Shown piece by piece: positions 1 through 9,215 of a DNA stretch of 64,000 bases. Position numbers and translations under genes: made by a program. A model generated the notes under the pieces. It did no database searches. It saw only the letters and a program-made list of their open reading frames with translations, and was not told the origin of the DNA. Each line of letters starts with the position of its first letter. Within the stretch, counting starts at the first letter, position 1. The DNA is from Pseudomonadota bacterium (lineage in GTDB: Bacteria; Pseudomonadota; Gammaproteobacteria; Steroidobacterales; Steroidobacteraceae), in the NCBI GenBank assembly GCA_016705325.1, contig JADIYJ010000006.1, forward strand, positions 254,371 to 318,370, given 5' to 3'.

Positions 1-59
1 GCGCGCCCGATGCCGCGGCCGGCGCCAGTGACGAACGCGATCTTGTCCTGCATCTGCAT
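1..59 (-). CDS. SDR-family oxidoreductase, N-terminus only (runs off window)
   Basis: Only the first 19 codons are present. They contain the Rossmann dinucleotide motif TGAGRGIG that opens classical short-chain dehydrogenases. There are two candidate ATGs six bases apart (59 and 53). It starts 9 bases after the stop of the acyl-CoA dehydrogenase gene on the same strand, so it is the last visible gene of an SDR / acyl-CoA dehydrogenase / SDR operon. The substrate cannot be told. Confidence 0.7.
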   Translation of the reverse strand, partial: MQMQDKIAFVTGAGRGIGR

Positions 60-68
60 GCGGAACCC

Positions 69-1132
69 TCAGGGCGCCAGGTAACGCGACAACTCGAGCT
101 TTGCAATGTGGTTGCGGTGCACTTCGTCGGGGCCGTCCGCGATGCGCAGCGTGCGCGCCATCGCATAGGCCCAGCCAAGACCGTGGTCGTCCGTGACGCC
201 CGCGCCGCCGAACAGCTGGATTGCCTGGTCGATGATCTGGCATGCGATGTTCGGCGCCACGACCTTGATCATCGCGATTTCCTTCTGCGCCGCCTTGTTG
301 CCGGCAACGTCCATCTTCCAGGCGGCGTGCAGCGTCAGGAAACGCGCCTGGTCGAGCCTCATGCGGGCGTCCGCGATGCGCTCGCGCCAGACGCCCTGCT
401 CCGCCAGCTTCCGGTGGAACGCGGTCCGCTGCAGCGACCGGCGGCACATCGCTTCGAGCGCACGTTCTCGAAGTCCACCTCGGGGTGGCCGTGCGGCTCG
501 TCGAGGCAGCCGAAAACCGGCACCGACCGCACCACCCGCACTCCGGGCGTGTCCATCGGCACCAGGATCATCGACTGCTGCCGGTGCACGCTGCTGTTCG
601 ACGGGTCGGTCTTGCCCATGAAGATGAGCACTTTGCAGCGCGGGTCCGCCGCGCCCGAGGTCCACCACTTGCGGCCATTGATCAGGTAGTGATCGCCGTC
701 GCGCACGATGCTGGCCGAGACGTTGGTCGCATCCGACGACGCCACGGCCGGCTCAGTCATCGCGAAGCCGGAGCGAATCTCGCCGGCGAGCAGCGGCTTG
801 AGCCAGCGCTCCTTCTGCTCGTCGTTGCCGTAACGCACGAGCACTTCCATGTTGCCGGTGTCGGGCGCGGCGCAGTTGAGCGCCTCGGGCGCAATGTGCG
901 ATCGCCCGGTGAGCTCGGCAAGCGGCGCGTACTCGAGGTTCGTGAGCCCGGCGGCGCGCGCCCTGGCTTTCATCTCCTCCATCACGCGCGTCGGCACCCA
1001 GCCGTTGCCCTGCGCCTTGTTCGCCTCGACTTCGGCGAAGAAGCGCGCCTCGTTCGGATAGACGTGTTCGTCCATGAACGCGGACAGGCGCGCCTGCAGG
1101 TCCTTGACGCGTGCAGTGTGTTCGAAATCCAT
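69..1132 (-). pseudogene. Acyl-CoA dehydrogenase, internally deleted and frameshifted
   Basis: FAD-dependent acyl-CoA dehydrogenase of the long-chain/aromatic-acyl type, which would do the first step of fatty-acid or acyl-side-chain beta-oxidation. The N-terminal and middle domains run in one frame from MDFEHTARV through FAMTEPAVASSDATN to HPEVDFENVR. The C-terminal helical domain resumes in another frame at ALEAMCRRSLQRTAF and ends normally at LELSRYLAP. At the junction near 461 the family normally has about 40 more residues, with the VP..N..LGEG and GRIHH segments. They are missing and the frame is lost. It lies 14 bases after an SDR gene and 9 before another, so it was part of an operon. 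It cannot make a normal enzyme unless the junction is an assembly error. Confidence 0.85.
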
Positions 1133-1146
1133 GGTGGTGTCCTCGG

Positions 1147-1920
1147 TCAGCTGCGCTTCGGTCGCGGCGCGAGCAGCGCGGCAGGCAGGATCTTCAGCAA
1201 CTGGGCGATGATCGTCCACGGCAGCACCGGCACCCAGCGCCTGCCCACCTGGCGCTCGATCATGCGGGCCATGATCGCAGCACCCCTGTCCACGTCGATC
1301 AGGAACGGCCGCGCGCCCTTGTCGCGATTGATGTCGGTGTCGATGAAACCCGGCGCCAGTTCGGTGACGACGACGGGCGTCCCACGGAGTTCGGCGCGCA
1401 GCGACTGCAGGTAACGATGCAGACCCGCCTTGCTCGCGCTGTAGGCGCCGAAGCCTGGCAGGCCCGTCGAGCCCGCAACCGACGTCACCCCGACGACCTG
1501 GCCGGAACCCTGCGCGCGAAAGATCGGCAATGCGGCTTCGATGGTCGCGATCGCGCCCACCAGGTTGACGTTGAGTGTCTCGCGCATCAGTGGCAGCTTG
1601 CCCCTGCCCGTGGGTGTAAGGGGCCCCACGCCCGCATTGGCCACGATCACGTCGAGCCGGCCGAGCTCCGCCGCAGCTCGCTGCACGGCAGGGCCGATCG
1701 CGTCCGTATCGGCGACGTCGAGTGCAATCGTCACAACCCGCGCGGCACCGGCCGCGAGCAACTGCGGCGCCAGTGCGTCGAGGCGATCGAGACGGCGCGC
1801 CGCAATGGCGAGGCCATAACCCCGCCGTGCAAACTCGCAAGCCAGGCCCGCGCCGATGCCGGCGGACGCCCCCGTGATCAACATGCACCGGGCACCGGGC
1901 GTCTTCGTTGCTGCCGTCAA
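1147..1920 (-). CDS. Short-chain dehydrogenase/reductase
   Basis: NAD(P)-dependent SDR. The nucleotide-binding motif TGASAGIG is at the N-terminus, NAG (VANAGVG) in the middle, and the catalytic YxxxK is YSASK. I chose a TTG start because a GGAG Shine-Dalgarno lies 5 bases upstream and it gives a normal lead into the first beta strand. An ATG 12 codons further in (1884) would start directly at MLITGAS and is the alternative. First gene of the operon that continues into the acyl-CoA dehydrogenase. It is divergent from a LysR regulator 127 bases away. A role in acyl or steroid-like substrate oxidation is inference from the neighbours. Confidence 0.82.
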   Translation of the reverse strand: MTAATKTPGARCMLITGASAGIGAGLACEFARRGYGLAIAARRLDRLDALAPQLLAAGAARVVTIALDVADTDAIGPAVQRAAAELGRLDVIVANAGVGPLTPTGRGKLPLMRETLNVNLVGAIATIEAALPIFRAQGSGQVVGVTSVAGSTGLPGFGAYSASKAGLHRYLQSLRAELRGTPVVVTELAPGFIDTDINRDKGARPFLIDVDRGAAIMARMIERQVGRRWVPVLPWTIIAQLLKILPAALLAPRPKRS

Positions 1921-2047
1921 AGCGACTCCGTCCTGCTGGCCAACGCGCCATGATACGCTTCGGTGGCTCGCTGCCACCCCGGACCTCGTCCATGCCTTCC
2001 AACAAGCCCGTCTGGGCAGCACGACCTGCCTCTGTTAGCGTCGCGCC

Positions 2048-3121
2048 ATGGCGAAGACACCTGGCCTGCTGGACCTCCTGGCGCTCGTTCCGGCCGCCGA
2101 CATAGCGCGAGCTGCGAAAGCACTGGGACTGGACCCCGAAGCACTGACGAAACGCCTGCTGGCACTCGACTCGACAGGCATCAGCACCCGTCTGGTCGAC
2201 ACGGCAACGCGGGCACTCAAGCCCGGCGAGGCCGGTCGCCTGGTCATCGACCACGCGGCCCGCATCTTCACGCAGGCGCGCGACCTCACGCGCGACCTCG
2301 AAGAACTCGCGGGCCTGCAGGCGCCCGAGATGCATTTCGGCACCGACCTGTTCGCCGCGGAACTGCCGTTGGGCGCGGCATTGGGTCGCATGGCATCGGC
2401 CAACTCGCGCCTGCGCGTGCACGCCGAGACCAGCGATTTCGAGCACCTGGCGCGCGAGGTGCTGGCGGGCAAGCTTGAGTTCGCCGTCGGGGACACGGCG
2501 GGCGCCGAGCGGCACCCGACGCGGCTCGCCATCGAACCCGTGGCGGAGCACCGGATGTTCTTCTTCGTGCGGCAGGGCCATCCGCTGGTCGCCGCCAAGG
2601 AACACTCGCTCGAGACCATCCTGGTATTCCCGCTGGTGTCACCGCGGTTGCCGCAGCGCATGGCGGTGCATCTCGGCAAGGATGCGGCACACGCCCGCGT
2701 CGACCGCGAAACCGGCGACCTCACGCCCAGCCTGATGGTCGACAACTTCGTCGTTGCGCGCAACGCAGTCATGGCAGGCGATGCGGTGGGCCTGGCCCCG
2801 CTCGTGGCGCTGGAGCAGGACATTCGCACCAGGGAGATCTCGCTGCTGCCGTTCACGGCGCCGTGGCTGCAGTTGAGCTACGGCCTGTTCTACACGCGCA
2901 AGCGTCCGCTCTCGCGCGTCGCGCAGCTGTTCATGACCCAGCTGCGACAGGTCGAAGTGGTCCTGCAGGCACGCGAGCAGCGCGCGCTGGCGCGGCTCAA
3001 TGGCAAGAAACGCACGCGCCGGTCCGCAACCAGGCGCAAAGCGAAGACTGCCGCCGAACCGTCGGCCCACGCCGCGAAGTCGACCGCTGCGCCTGCCCGC
3101 CGGGCCCGGATCCGTCAATGA
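2048..3121 (+). CDS. LysR-family transcriptional regulator with basic C-terminal tail
   Basis: 357 residues. Residues about 10-75 fit a degenerate LysR winged helix-turn-helix. Residues about 90-300 resemble the periplasmic-binding-like effector domain, with the AGDAVGLAPLVALE segment near its end. After residue 315 there is an unusual Lys/Arg/Ala-rich tail of some 40 residues. It is divergent from the SDR/acyl-CoA dehydrogenase operon, the classic arrangement for a LysR regulator and its target, so control of that operon is likely but inferred. Its stop codon overlaps the start of the next gene (ATGA), so the two are translationally coupled. Confidence 0.72.
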   Translation: MAKTPGLLDLLALVPAADIARAAKALGLDPEALTKRLLALDSTGISTRLVDTATRALKPGEAGRLVIDHAARIFTQARDLTRDLEELAGLQAPEMHFGTDLFAAELPLGAALGRMASANSRLRVHAETSDFEHLAREVLAGKLEFAVGDTAGAERHPTRLAIEPVAEHRMFFFVRQGHPLVAAKEHSLETILVFPLVSPRLPQRMAVHLGKDAAHARVDRETGDLTPSLMVDNFVVARNAVMAGDAVGLAPLVALEQDIRTREISLLPFTAPWLQLSYGLFYTRKRPLSRVAQLFMTQLRQVEVVLQAREQRALARLNGKKRTRRSATRRKAKTAAEPSAHAAKSTAAPARRARIRQ

Positions 3122-4224
3122 AATGCGTCGCCGTCGGTTTCATGGCCCTGGCCATGTCGGCCGCAAGCCTGGCCACGGATGTGGCACCGGCCACGTACCG
3201 CCTCGACCTCTTCCACACCGGCGGCAAGGACACCGAGATCTTCGCGATCGATCGCTTGCGGCTGGAGCCCCTGCCGTGGCCTGGCCATCCATCACGCGCG
3301 ACGGATGACGGCACGTCCGGCGTCTACCGTTTCGAGGTGCGCGCTGCCGACGGCCAGCTGCTGCAGGCGCGCGGCTATGCATCGATCTTCGGCGAGTGGG
3401 TGACGACCGAGCAAGCGCAGCAGCAGCACCGCACCTTCCACGAATCGCTGCGCTTTCCTGCTCCTGCGAAGCCAGGTCCGGTGCAGGTGCGGATCTACCG
3501 GCGCGATGCGCAACAGGTCTTCCAGCCGCTATGGGAGACGAAGCTCGACACGACGGACATGTTCGTCGACCGGTCACCGACCGCGCCGCAGGAGCTGATC
3601 GCGATCGAACAACACGGCACAGCCGCGGACAAGGTCGACCTGCTGTTGCTCGGCGACGGCTATACGGCCGCGGAATGCGCCACGAAATTCCGCGCCGATG
3701 CCGGGCGCGTGTCGGCAGCACTGTTCAAGGTGCAGCCCTTCGCGCGCCGCCGCCAGGACTTCAACGTGTGGGGGCTCTGCCCGCCCGCCGCGGAATCCGG
3801 CGTGTCGCGCCCGTCCACCGGCATCCATCGCGCTTCCCCGGCCGGAGCCACTTACGACGCCTTCGGCAGCGAACGTTACCTGCTCACGTTCGAAAACCGG
3901 GCACTGCGCGAGATCGCCGCGCAGGCCCCGTACGAAGCCCTGGTGATCCTTGCCAACAACGACACCTACGGGGGCGGCGGCATCTTCGGACTGTACTCGA
4001 CCGTGGCTGTGGACAGCTCGTGGGCCGACTACCTGTTCGTGCACGAGTTCGGCCACCACTTCGCGGCGCTCGCGGACGAGTACTACACCTCGCCCGTCGC
4101 CTACGCGGCGCCGACCACGATCGTCGAACCGTGGGAGCCGAACGTCACGGCGCTGCTCGACAGGGACAAGCTCAAGTGGCGTCATCTCGTCGCGACGATC
4201 GCGCCGGGAACGGCGCAGCCCTAG
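3118..4224 (+). CDS. M64-type secreted metallopeptidase, C-terminus missing at an IS
   Basis: 368 residues starting with a signal peptide (MKCVAVGFMALAMSAASLA). Residues about 160-350 match the IgA-peptidase M64 family: VDLLLLGDGYTAAE, then the zinc motif HEFGHHFAALADEYY. The Zn ligands are the two His and probably the later Asp. Expected role: an exported zinc endopeptidase. Family members normally continue some 50-70 residues past KWRHLV; here the protein stops at TAQP. The stop codon TAG lies inside the CTAG target duplication of the IS1182-like element, so the end of the gene has been lost at the insertion. The start overlaps the LysR stop. Confidence 0.75.
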   Translation: MKCVAVGFMALAMSAASLATDVAPATYRLDLFHTGGKDTEIFAIDRLRLEPLPWPGHPSRATDDGTSGVYRFEVRAADGQLLQARGYASIFGEWVTTEQAQQQHRTFHESLRFPAPAKPGPVQVRIYRRDAQQVFQPLWETKLDTTDMFVDRSPTAPQELIAIEQHGTAADKVDLLLLGDGYTAAECATKFRADAGRVSAALFKVQPFARRRQDFNVWGLCPPAAESGVSRPSTGIHRASPAGATYDAFGSERYLLTFENRALREIAAQAPYEALVILANNDTYGGGGIFGLYSTVAVDSSWADYLFVHEFGHHFAALADEYYTSPVAYAAPTTIVEPWEPNVTALLDRDKLKWRHLVATIAPGTAQP

Positions 4225-4238
4225 CAGCCTGTCGGACT
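4225..4238. repeat. IS1182-like left terminal inverted repeat
   Basis: CAGCCTGTCGGACT, matching the reverse complement of the other end base for base over 14 bp. It directly follows the CTAG target copy. Confidence 0.9.
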
Positions 4239-4332
4239 GAGCCTTCCAGTGGAACGGACAACTACCTGCAGGGCGTGTGGATTCATGCGGGGATGGATCG
4301 CAAGTCGTGAGTTGAGTGGTCGCGAGGCCCGC

Positions 4333-5694
4333 TCAGCCGGGCTGCATCGCAAACATCCGCTTGATGTTCCAGCTCATGCTCACCAGATTCCATTCTCCGC
4401 TGACGTTGTTCAGGCCTCGCAACAGACATTGGCGATAACCCATCACGGATTTGATGATGCCGAACACCGGTTCGGGGGTCTGCTTGCGCAGCGCATAGAG
4501 CTTTCGGCCCCGCGGGGTCTTCAGCCGATGCGCCATCTTCTGCATCGGCGTGGCCGATTCCGGTGGGGACTTCGGTGCGGCGGTAAAGCGCTGTTTCCAG
4601 CTGACATGATGGCGAGAGCGCCCCATGGCGATCAGCGGCTCGATCCCGGCAGCCGTGCACTGCTCGACGTTGCTCTGACTCAGATAGCCACTGTCGGCGA
4701 GGATCCGCCGGGTGCGCCCGAGTTCCTTCGGCAGCGCCTGGAGTTTCTCGATCATCGGCAGCAACTGCTCTTTGTCGTTGGCCGCCTGGGTGACGGCAGC
4801 AGCGACGATGAGCAGGCTCCCAGTCGCCACCACCGCCTGGGCGTTGTAGCACTGGTCGAAGCCGCCGCCGGCGACCTTCATGATGCGCGAGTCTTCGTCC
4901 GTCAGATTGACCTGATCCTTCTCCCGCGCGCCACCGGTGGGCGGTGCGGGCGGGCGGCCCGGAGGCTTCCTGCCGGTGCGCCGCTCCTGCTCGTCACGCG
5001 CGGCGAGCTTGACCTGATGCTCGGCTTGCTCGCGCTCCAGGCGCTCCCCGGCCCGCGCCTCAATCTTCGACTTCGCCTCGGCCATGGCCGCCAGGCGCAC
5101 CTCGCGCCGCTCCAGCTCCTCCGGGATCGACATCCCGTCAGGAATATTCGCCGTATCGGCCTGCTCGGCCAGACGCAGCAACTGTTGCACTTCCCGCTTC
5201 AGCTGCTTCTCGATCTTCCGGGCATGCCCGTAGGAGAGCGCACTGTGCCGGCTCGCGTTGGCGTGCACCTTCGTGCCATCGAGCGCCACGGTGCCGAGCT
5301 TGAGCAGCCCCATCGTGCGGGCGAGCTTCAGTACGTCGATGAACAGGGCCTCGATCTGCCCGAGGAAGCGCTTGCGAAACGCCGCGATCGTGTCGTGATC
5401 GGGATGCTCATTGCCGGCGATGAAACGAAAGGCCACCGAGTCGTGGGTCGCACGCTCGATCGCCCGGCTGGAGAACACCTTGGTCGAATACCCGTACACC
5501 AGCAGTCCCAGCAGCATCGCCGGGTGATACGACGCCGAACCCGAGCCGCGGTAGGCTTTCACCAGTTCCGACAGATCCAGTCCGTCGATCACTTCCACCA
5601 CAAAGCGCGCCAGGTGCCGATCGGGCAGCCACTCATCCACCGAGGGTGGCAGCAGAAACGCCGTGTCGCGATTGATGGTGCGAAAGTTGCTCAT
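4333..5694 (-). CDS. IS1182-family transposase
   Basis: 453 residues from the ATG at MSNFRTINRD, which has AGGA four bases upstream; a TTG four codons earlier is less likely. Order: N-terminal domain with LPPSVDEWLPDRHLARFVVEVID, typical of IS1182 and related IS5-type enzymes; first catalytic Asp in VALDGTKV; a long charged helical insertion (about residues 175-250); second Asp in ILADSGYL; Glu in the C-terminal part (PVFGIIKSVMGYRQ). Full length, no lesions seen. It catalyses movement of the surrounding element. Confidence 0.9.
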   Translation of the reverse strand: MSNFRTINRDTAFLLPPSVDEWLPDRHLARFVVEVIDGLDLSELVKAYRGSGSASYHPAMLLGLLVYGYSTKVFSSRAIERATHDSVAFRFIAGNEHPDHDTIAAFRKRFLGQIEALFIDVLKLARTMGLLKLGTVALDGTKVHANASRHSALSYGHARKIEKQLKREVQQLLRLAEQADTANIPDGMSIPEELERREVRLAAMAEAKSKIEARAGERLEREQAEHQVKLAARDEQERRTGRKPPGRPPAPPTGGAREKDQVNLTDEDSRIMKVAGGGFDQCYNAQAVVATGSLLIVAAAVTQAANDKEQLLPMIEKLQALPKELGRTRRILADSGYLSQSNVEQCTAAGIEPLIAMGRSRHHVSWKQRFTAAPKSPPESATPMQKMAHRLKTPRGRKLYALRKQTPEPVFGIIKSVMGYRQCLLRGLNNVSGEWNLVSMSWNIKRMFAMQPG

Positions 5695-5750
5695 GAGATC
5701 CTGCAACGACGAGGAAACTGCCGGTGATTATCGCGTATCTTGACTCGTTA

Positions 5751-5764
5751 AGTCCGACAGGCTG
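5751..5764. repeat. IS1182-like right terminal inverted repeat
   Basis: AGTCCGACAGGCTG, the reverse complement of the left end, directly followed by the second CTAG copy. Confidence 0.9.
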
Positions 5765-5776
5765 CTAGGAACGGGC

Positions 5777-7042
5777 GTGCCGGAACTCGACCTCACCCTC
5801 GCCTGGAATTTCGCCACCGCGCTGCTGATCGGCGCCCTGGTCGGCATTGAGCGCGAGCGGCACAAGCAGCGCCACGAACATCCCGAGATCGCGGGCCTGC
5901 GCACCTTCATGCTGGTGGCGCTGTTCGGCGCGCTGAGCGGCTGGGTCAGCCTCGTCCTCGCGACGTCATGGGTGCTGGCGGCCGGCCTCGTCGCGATCAC
6001 GGCAGCAGTGCTCACCGGATATGTGCTGAGCGTGCGACTGAATCCGGAGGGCCTGGGGCTGACGACCGAGCTCGCCGCCGTCGCGACCTTCCTGCTCGGC
6101 GCGCTCGCAGTGCTCGGCCAGCGTGAACTCGCGGTCGGGATCGGCGTGACGGTGGCGGCGGTACTGGCCTACAAGCAGCCACTGCACGGTTTCGTCGGCA
6201 GGCTCGGCAGCGACGACGTTTACGCCGTGCTGCGACTGCTGATCGCGACGTTCATCGTCCTGCCGATCCTGCCGGACGCGACGATCGACCCGTGGGATGC
6301 GCTGAATCCCCAGTCGCTGTGGTTGCTGGTGCTGCTGATTGCGGGCCTGTCGCTGGTCGGCTACGTGCTCACGCGACTGCTCGGGGCGCACCGCGGGATT
6401 CCGCTCACCGGCCTGTCCGGGGGCCTCGTCTCATCAACTGCGGTCACGTTGTCCTTTGCGCGGCAAAGCCGCGAGCTGCAATACGCGGCCGCCAATTCGG
6501 CGATCGCGAGCGGCATCCTGCTCGCGTGGACCGTGAGCTTCGCGCGCGTGCTGGTCGAGGTGCTGGTGGTCAACCGCGCCCTGCTGCCGTCGCTGCTGCC
6601 CGCCATGATCCCGATGACCGTGGTGTGCGCCGCCTTCGCCGCATGGCACCAGCGGCGTGCCGGGCAGGAGATCCAGGCGCAGGACGTGCCGCTGCGCAAT
6701 CCATTCAGCCTGACCTCCGCCATCAAGTTCGCCGCGCTGTTCGCGGCCGTGCTGCTGGTCGTCAAGCTGGCGCAGGCACACGCGCCGGAGACCGGCCTGT
6801 ACTACGTCGCCGCGCTGGCCGGCACGACCGACGTGGACGCCATCACGCTGTCGCTGGCGCAATACGCGCGCACGGGCAACCCGGGCGTCGCGTCGCATGC
6901 CATCACGCTTGCGGTACTGAGCAACACGATCGTCAAGACGGGCATGGTCGTGGCACTCGGCAGCCCGGCCTTGCGCGGTTCGCTGCTCATCGCGACTGTC
7001 GGCATCCTCGTTGCCGGCGTCGCGGCGATACTCCTGACCTGA
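5777..7042 (+). CDS. MgtC/SapB-like plus DUF4010 integral membrane protein
   Basis: 421 residues, about 12 hydrophobic segments. The N-terminal third has the MgtC-like motif ALLIGALVGIERERHKQ; the rest matches DUF4010, including TGLSGGLVSSTAVTLSFAR and ALAGTTDVDAITLSLAQYA. Function of these fusions is not established; a role in ion homeostasis is a guess. GTG start; the AGGA Shine-Dalgarno comes from the base following the IS target duplication. The IS1182-like element sits only about 10 bases upstream of the start, so the gene's native promoter has been moved away and transcription may now come from the IS. Confidence 0.82.
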   Translation: MPELDLTLAWNFATALLIGALVGIERERHKQRHEHPEIAGLRTFMLVALFGALSGWVSLVLATSWVLAAGLVAITAAVLTGYVLSVRLNPEGLGLTTELAAVATFLLGALAVLGQRELAVGIGVTVAAVLAYKQPLHGFVGRLGSDDVYAVLRLLIATFIVLPILPDATIDPWDALNPQSLWLLVLLIAGLSLVGYVLTRLLGAHRGIPLTGLSGGLVSSTAVTLSFARQSRELQYAAANSAIASGILLAWTVSFARVLVEVLVVNRALLPSLLPAMIPMTVVCAAFAAWHQRRAGQEIQAQDVPLRNPFSLTSAIKFAALFAAVLLVVKLAQAHAPETGLYYVAALAGTTDVDAITLSLAQYARTGNPGVASHAITLAVLSNTIVKTGMVVALGSPALRGSLLIATVGILVAGVAAILLT

Positions 7043-7074
7043 CCCGCTGGGCACCAGGCCAGGAGCACCCGCCG

Positions 7075-8313
7075 ATGCTGCACGGCACGATTGAAGTCAC
7101 GCTCGACCCGCTTGCTTCGCCGCTGCGGCGGCCGCGGGTGGCGCGTGCGCTGACGTGGACACTCGGCATCCTGCTCGCCTTTGCCTCCGTGCTCATCTGC
7201 ACGGTCGTGGCCGGACTGGGTTCCGTCGCCACCCACGTGTTCGTGCGCGCGCTGGCCCTGTCGTCGGCGATGTCGGTGATCCCGATCCTGATTCTCTGGT
7301 TCCTCGACCGCCGTGAACGCGAGTCGCCCTACGCCTGCGCTGCAGCGTTCCTGTGGGGCGGCCTGATCGCGACCACGATCGCGCTGCCGCTCAACACGGC
7401 GGCGATCATGGCCGTCACGCAATGGCTCGAGCAGTTTCCCGAACTCGGCAGCATGCTCGGTCCTGACGCCGCGATGATGATCGGCGCGCCGCTATCGGCG
7501 CCGATCGTCGAGGAAACGACCAAGGGCATCGGTATCGTGCTGCTGTTCTGGCTGCTGCGCGGCGAGTTCGACAACGTGCGCGACGGGTTCATCTACGGCG
7601 CCTTGATCGGCGCGGGCTTCAACTGGTTCGAGTCGGCGCTGTACGTGCAGCAGAACTTCGTCGAGTTCGGTACCGCTCCGTACGGGTTCCAGGTCGGCAC
7701 GCGCTTCGCCTGGCTCGGCCTCGCCGGGCACGCGCTGTTCTCTGGAATCTTCGGCGCTTCGCTGGGCCTGTCGCGCGCCACTTCGACGCTGTGGTTGCGC
7801 GTCCTCGCACCCGTCGGCGGGTTCGCGCTGGCGATCCTCGGGCACGCGTGGAACAACTCGCTGCCGCTGTTCATGGCGCTCGCCGCCGCACAGTCCGGCG
7901 AGGCTGCGCCGATCGAAGTGCTCGCGCCGCCGACGTACACCGTCTGGGAAGCCATGATCACGGCCAGCCTGACCAACCTGGTCGTGTTCCTGCCGTTTGC
8001 GCTCCTGCTCGTGTTCATCCTCTATCGCAGCGGCCAGGCCGAGCGCCGTGTGCTCGTCGAGGAACTCGCGGACGAGGTGGGGCGCAGCGTGACCGCGGGG
8101 GAATTGCAGGCAATCGCAGCGGACCGCGCCTTCCGCACGCGACGCATCGATCCTCGCCAGGCACAGGTTTCTGCGGCGCTGGTCAACGCGCAGAACGAGC
8201 TGGCGTTTCGCAAGCGCCGGCTGAAAGACCGCGGTCTCGACCCGGCGCTCGACGACGTGCTCGAGCAGCGCCGGGCGCAGATTTCGGCATTGCGGCAGCG
8301 GCTTGCGCGGTGA
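7075..8313 (+). CDS. PrsW-family intramembrane metalloprotease
   Basis: 412 residues with about 8 membrane segments. Key motifs of the PrsW/Abi-like glutamic metalloprotease family: APIVEETTKG (EExxK), GAGFNWFESALY, GHALFSG and LGHAWNN, supplying the conserved Glu and His residues inside the membrane. The last 90 residues are cytoplasmic and charged. AGGAG lies 9 bases before the ATG. 32 bases downstream of the MgtC-like gene, likely the same transcript. PrsW in Bacillus cleaves an anti-sigma factor; the substrate here is unknown. Confidence 0.82.
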   Translation: MLHGTIEVTLDPLASPLRRPRVARALTWTLGILLAFASVLICTVVAGLGSVATHVFVRALALSSAMSVIPILILWFLDRRERESPYACAAAFLWGGLIATTIALPLNTAAIMAVTQWLEQFPELGSMLGPDAAMMIGAPLSAPIVEETTKGIGIVLLFWLLRGEFDNVRDGFIYGALIGAGFNWFESALYVQQNFVEFGTAPYGFQVGTRFAWLGLAGHALFSGIFGASLGLSRATSTLWLRVLAPVGGFALAILGHAWNNSLPLFMALAAAQSGEAAPIEVLAPPTYTVWEAMITASLTNLVVFLPFALLLVFILYRSGQAERRVLVEELADEVGRSVTAGELQAIAADRAFRTRRIDPRQAQVSAALVNAQNELAFRKRRLKDRGLDPALDDVLEQRRAQISALRQRLAR

Positions 8314-8410
8314 CGACGTGGAACGCGACCAGTTCGCAGCAACTACGTATTCCGGCCACGGCTCCGGGGACGCACATTGCCCATGCTAGAAAACGCCCCA
8401 GGAGCCTGCC

Positions 8411-8929
8411 ATGTTCAAGAGCCGTAGCGTCCTCATCAGCCTCGTGGCTGCCGCCGCCTGCCTTGCGCTTACCGCACAGGCCGCCGACGGCATGTTCACG
8501 GCAGCCATGGACGGGGCACAGTGCCTGCCCGACCCGATCAAGACACCGGCGACCGGCACCGTCGAACTCCGCCTGAGCGCGGACGGCAGGAAGATCGACT
8601 ACAAGATCACGCTCGACAAGCTGTCGAATCCGTCGCAGGCCGACCTGCACAGCGGCGCCGCGAGCCAGAATGGCCAGGCTGTGGTCAAGTTGTGGCCGCT
8701 GGGCAATGCGGCTGCCAAGCGCGGTGAATTCAGCGGTGTTCTGGCGGAAGGCTCGTTCGATGCCAGCGACTTCACCGGCCCCATGACGGGTGCGCCGATG
8801 TCCGACCTGCTGGAGGAGATCCGCGCCGGCAACACCTACGTCAACGTGCACACCTACGACGGCATGGACCCACCCTACTCGGGTCCGGGCGACTACCGTG
8901 TCGGTGAGATTCGCGGCCAGCTGAAATAA
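8411..8929 (+). CDS. CHRD-domain exported protein
   Basis: 172 residues. A clear Sec signal peptide (MFKSRSVLISLVAAAACLALTAQA) is followed by one CHRD domain: FTAAMDGAQCLPDPIKTPATG, then LHSGAASQNG and YVNVHTYDGMDPPYSGPGDYRVGEIRGQL. CHRD domains were first seen in chordin and occur in many exported bacterial proteins of unknown function. AGGAG lies 7 bases before the ATG. No partner gene is obvious. Confidence 0.8.
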   Translation: MFKSRSVLISLVAAAACLALTAQAADGMFTAAMDGAQCLPDPIKTPATGTVELRLSADGRKIDYKITLDKLSNPSQADLHSGAASQNGQAVVKLWPLGNAAAKRGEFSGVLAEGSFDASDFTGPMTGAPMSDLLEEIRAGNTYVNVHTYDGMDPPYSGPGDYRVGEIRGQLK

Positions 8930-8935
8930 ATCTCA

Positions 8936-9198
8936 GAGGCGGAATACCCGCCGCGCATTGGCGCCGCGCTGCATTTCCGCCAAGCCGTCGAGCGCATGCG
9001 TCGGCGGCAGTTGCCACAGCCACGGCAGCACACCACGGCGCAATTCCTTGACCGCGGCCGTTGGGTTCGAGATGTCCAGCAACGCAGGGATTCGAACATC
9101 CGGTGACTGAGATGGCGCGCAGTCGGGTGCTGCGCCCAGGCGTCGATGATTTCAGTGGCCATGCGCGCAAGGATCGCGCCCCCGGCGCCGCGAATCAA
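8936..9198 (-). pseudogene. Degraded gene remnant, unidentified
   Basis: Minus-strand coding-like sequence is split across frames. One frame gives EIIDAWAQHPTARHLSHRMF; another gives PALLDISNPTAAVKELRR and continues through GVLPWLWQLPPTHALDGLAE to a stop at 8936. The amino-acid texture is protein-like, but no frame is open throughout and I do not recognise the family. It looks like the C-terminal end of an enzyme gene truncated before the OxyR/ahpC region. Confidence 0.35.
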
Positions 9199-9215
9199 TC
9201 GGCGGCCTCCGGCTG

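Larger units (their letters stand above)
4225..5764. mobile_element. IS1182-family insertion sequence, 1540 bp
   Basis: Bounded by perfect 14-bp terminal inverted repeats (CAGCCTGTCGGACT) and flanked on both sides by CTAG, a 4-bp palindromic target duplication (4221-4224 and 5765-5768). It carries one DDE transposase gene on the minus strand, apparently intact. It lies between the truncated M64 peptidase and the MgtC-like gene. The intact transposase and ends suggest recent arrival. Confidence 0.9.

Noticed and set aside
359..2605. 748-codon minus-strand frame covering two genes and the start of the LysR gene
   Set aside because: It reads the acyl-CoA dehydrogenase in frame only at its end; the upstream part is out-of-frame read of the SDR and antisense of the LysR gene.
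4249..5727. Long plus-strand open frame (492 codons) opposite the IS1182 transposase
   Set aside because: It is the antisense of a recognised transposase, with Arg/Gly/His-biased composition and no motif; high GC keeps the antisense frame open.
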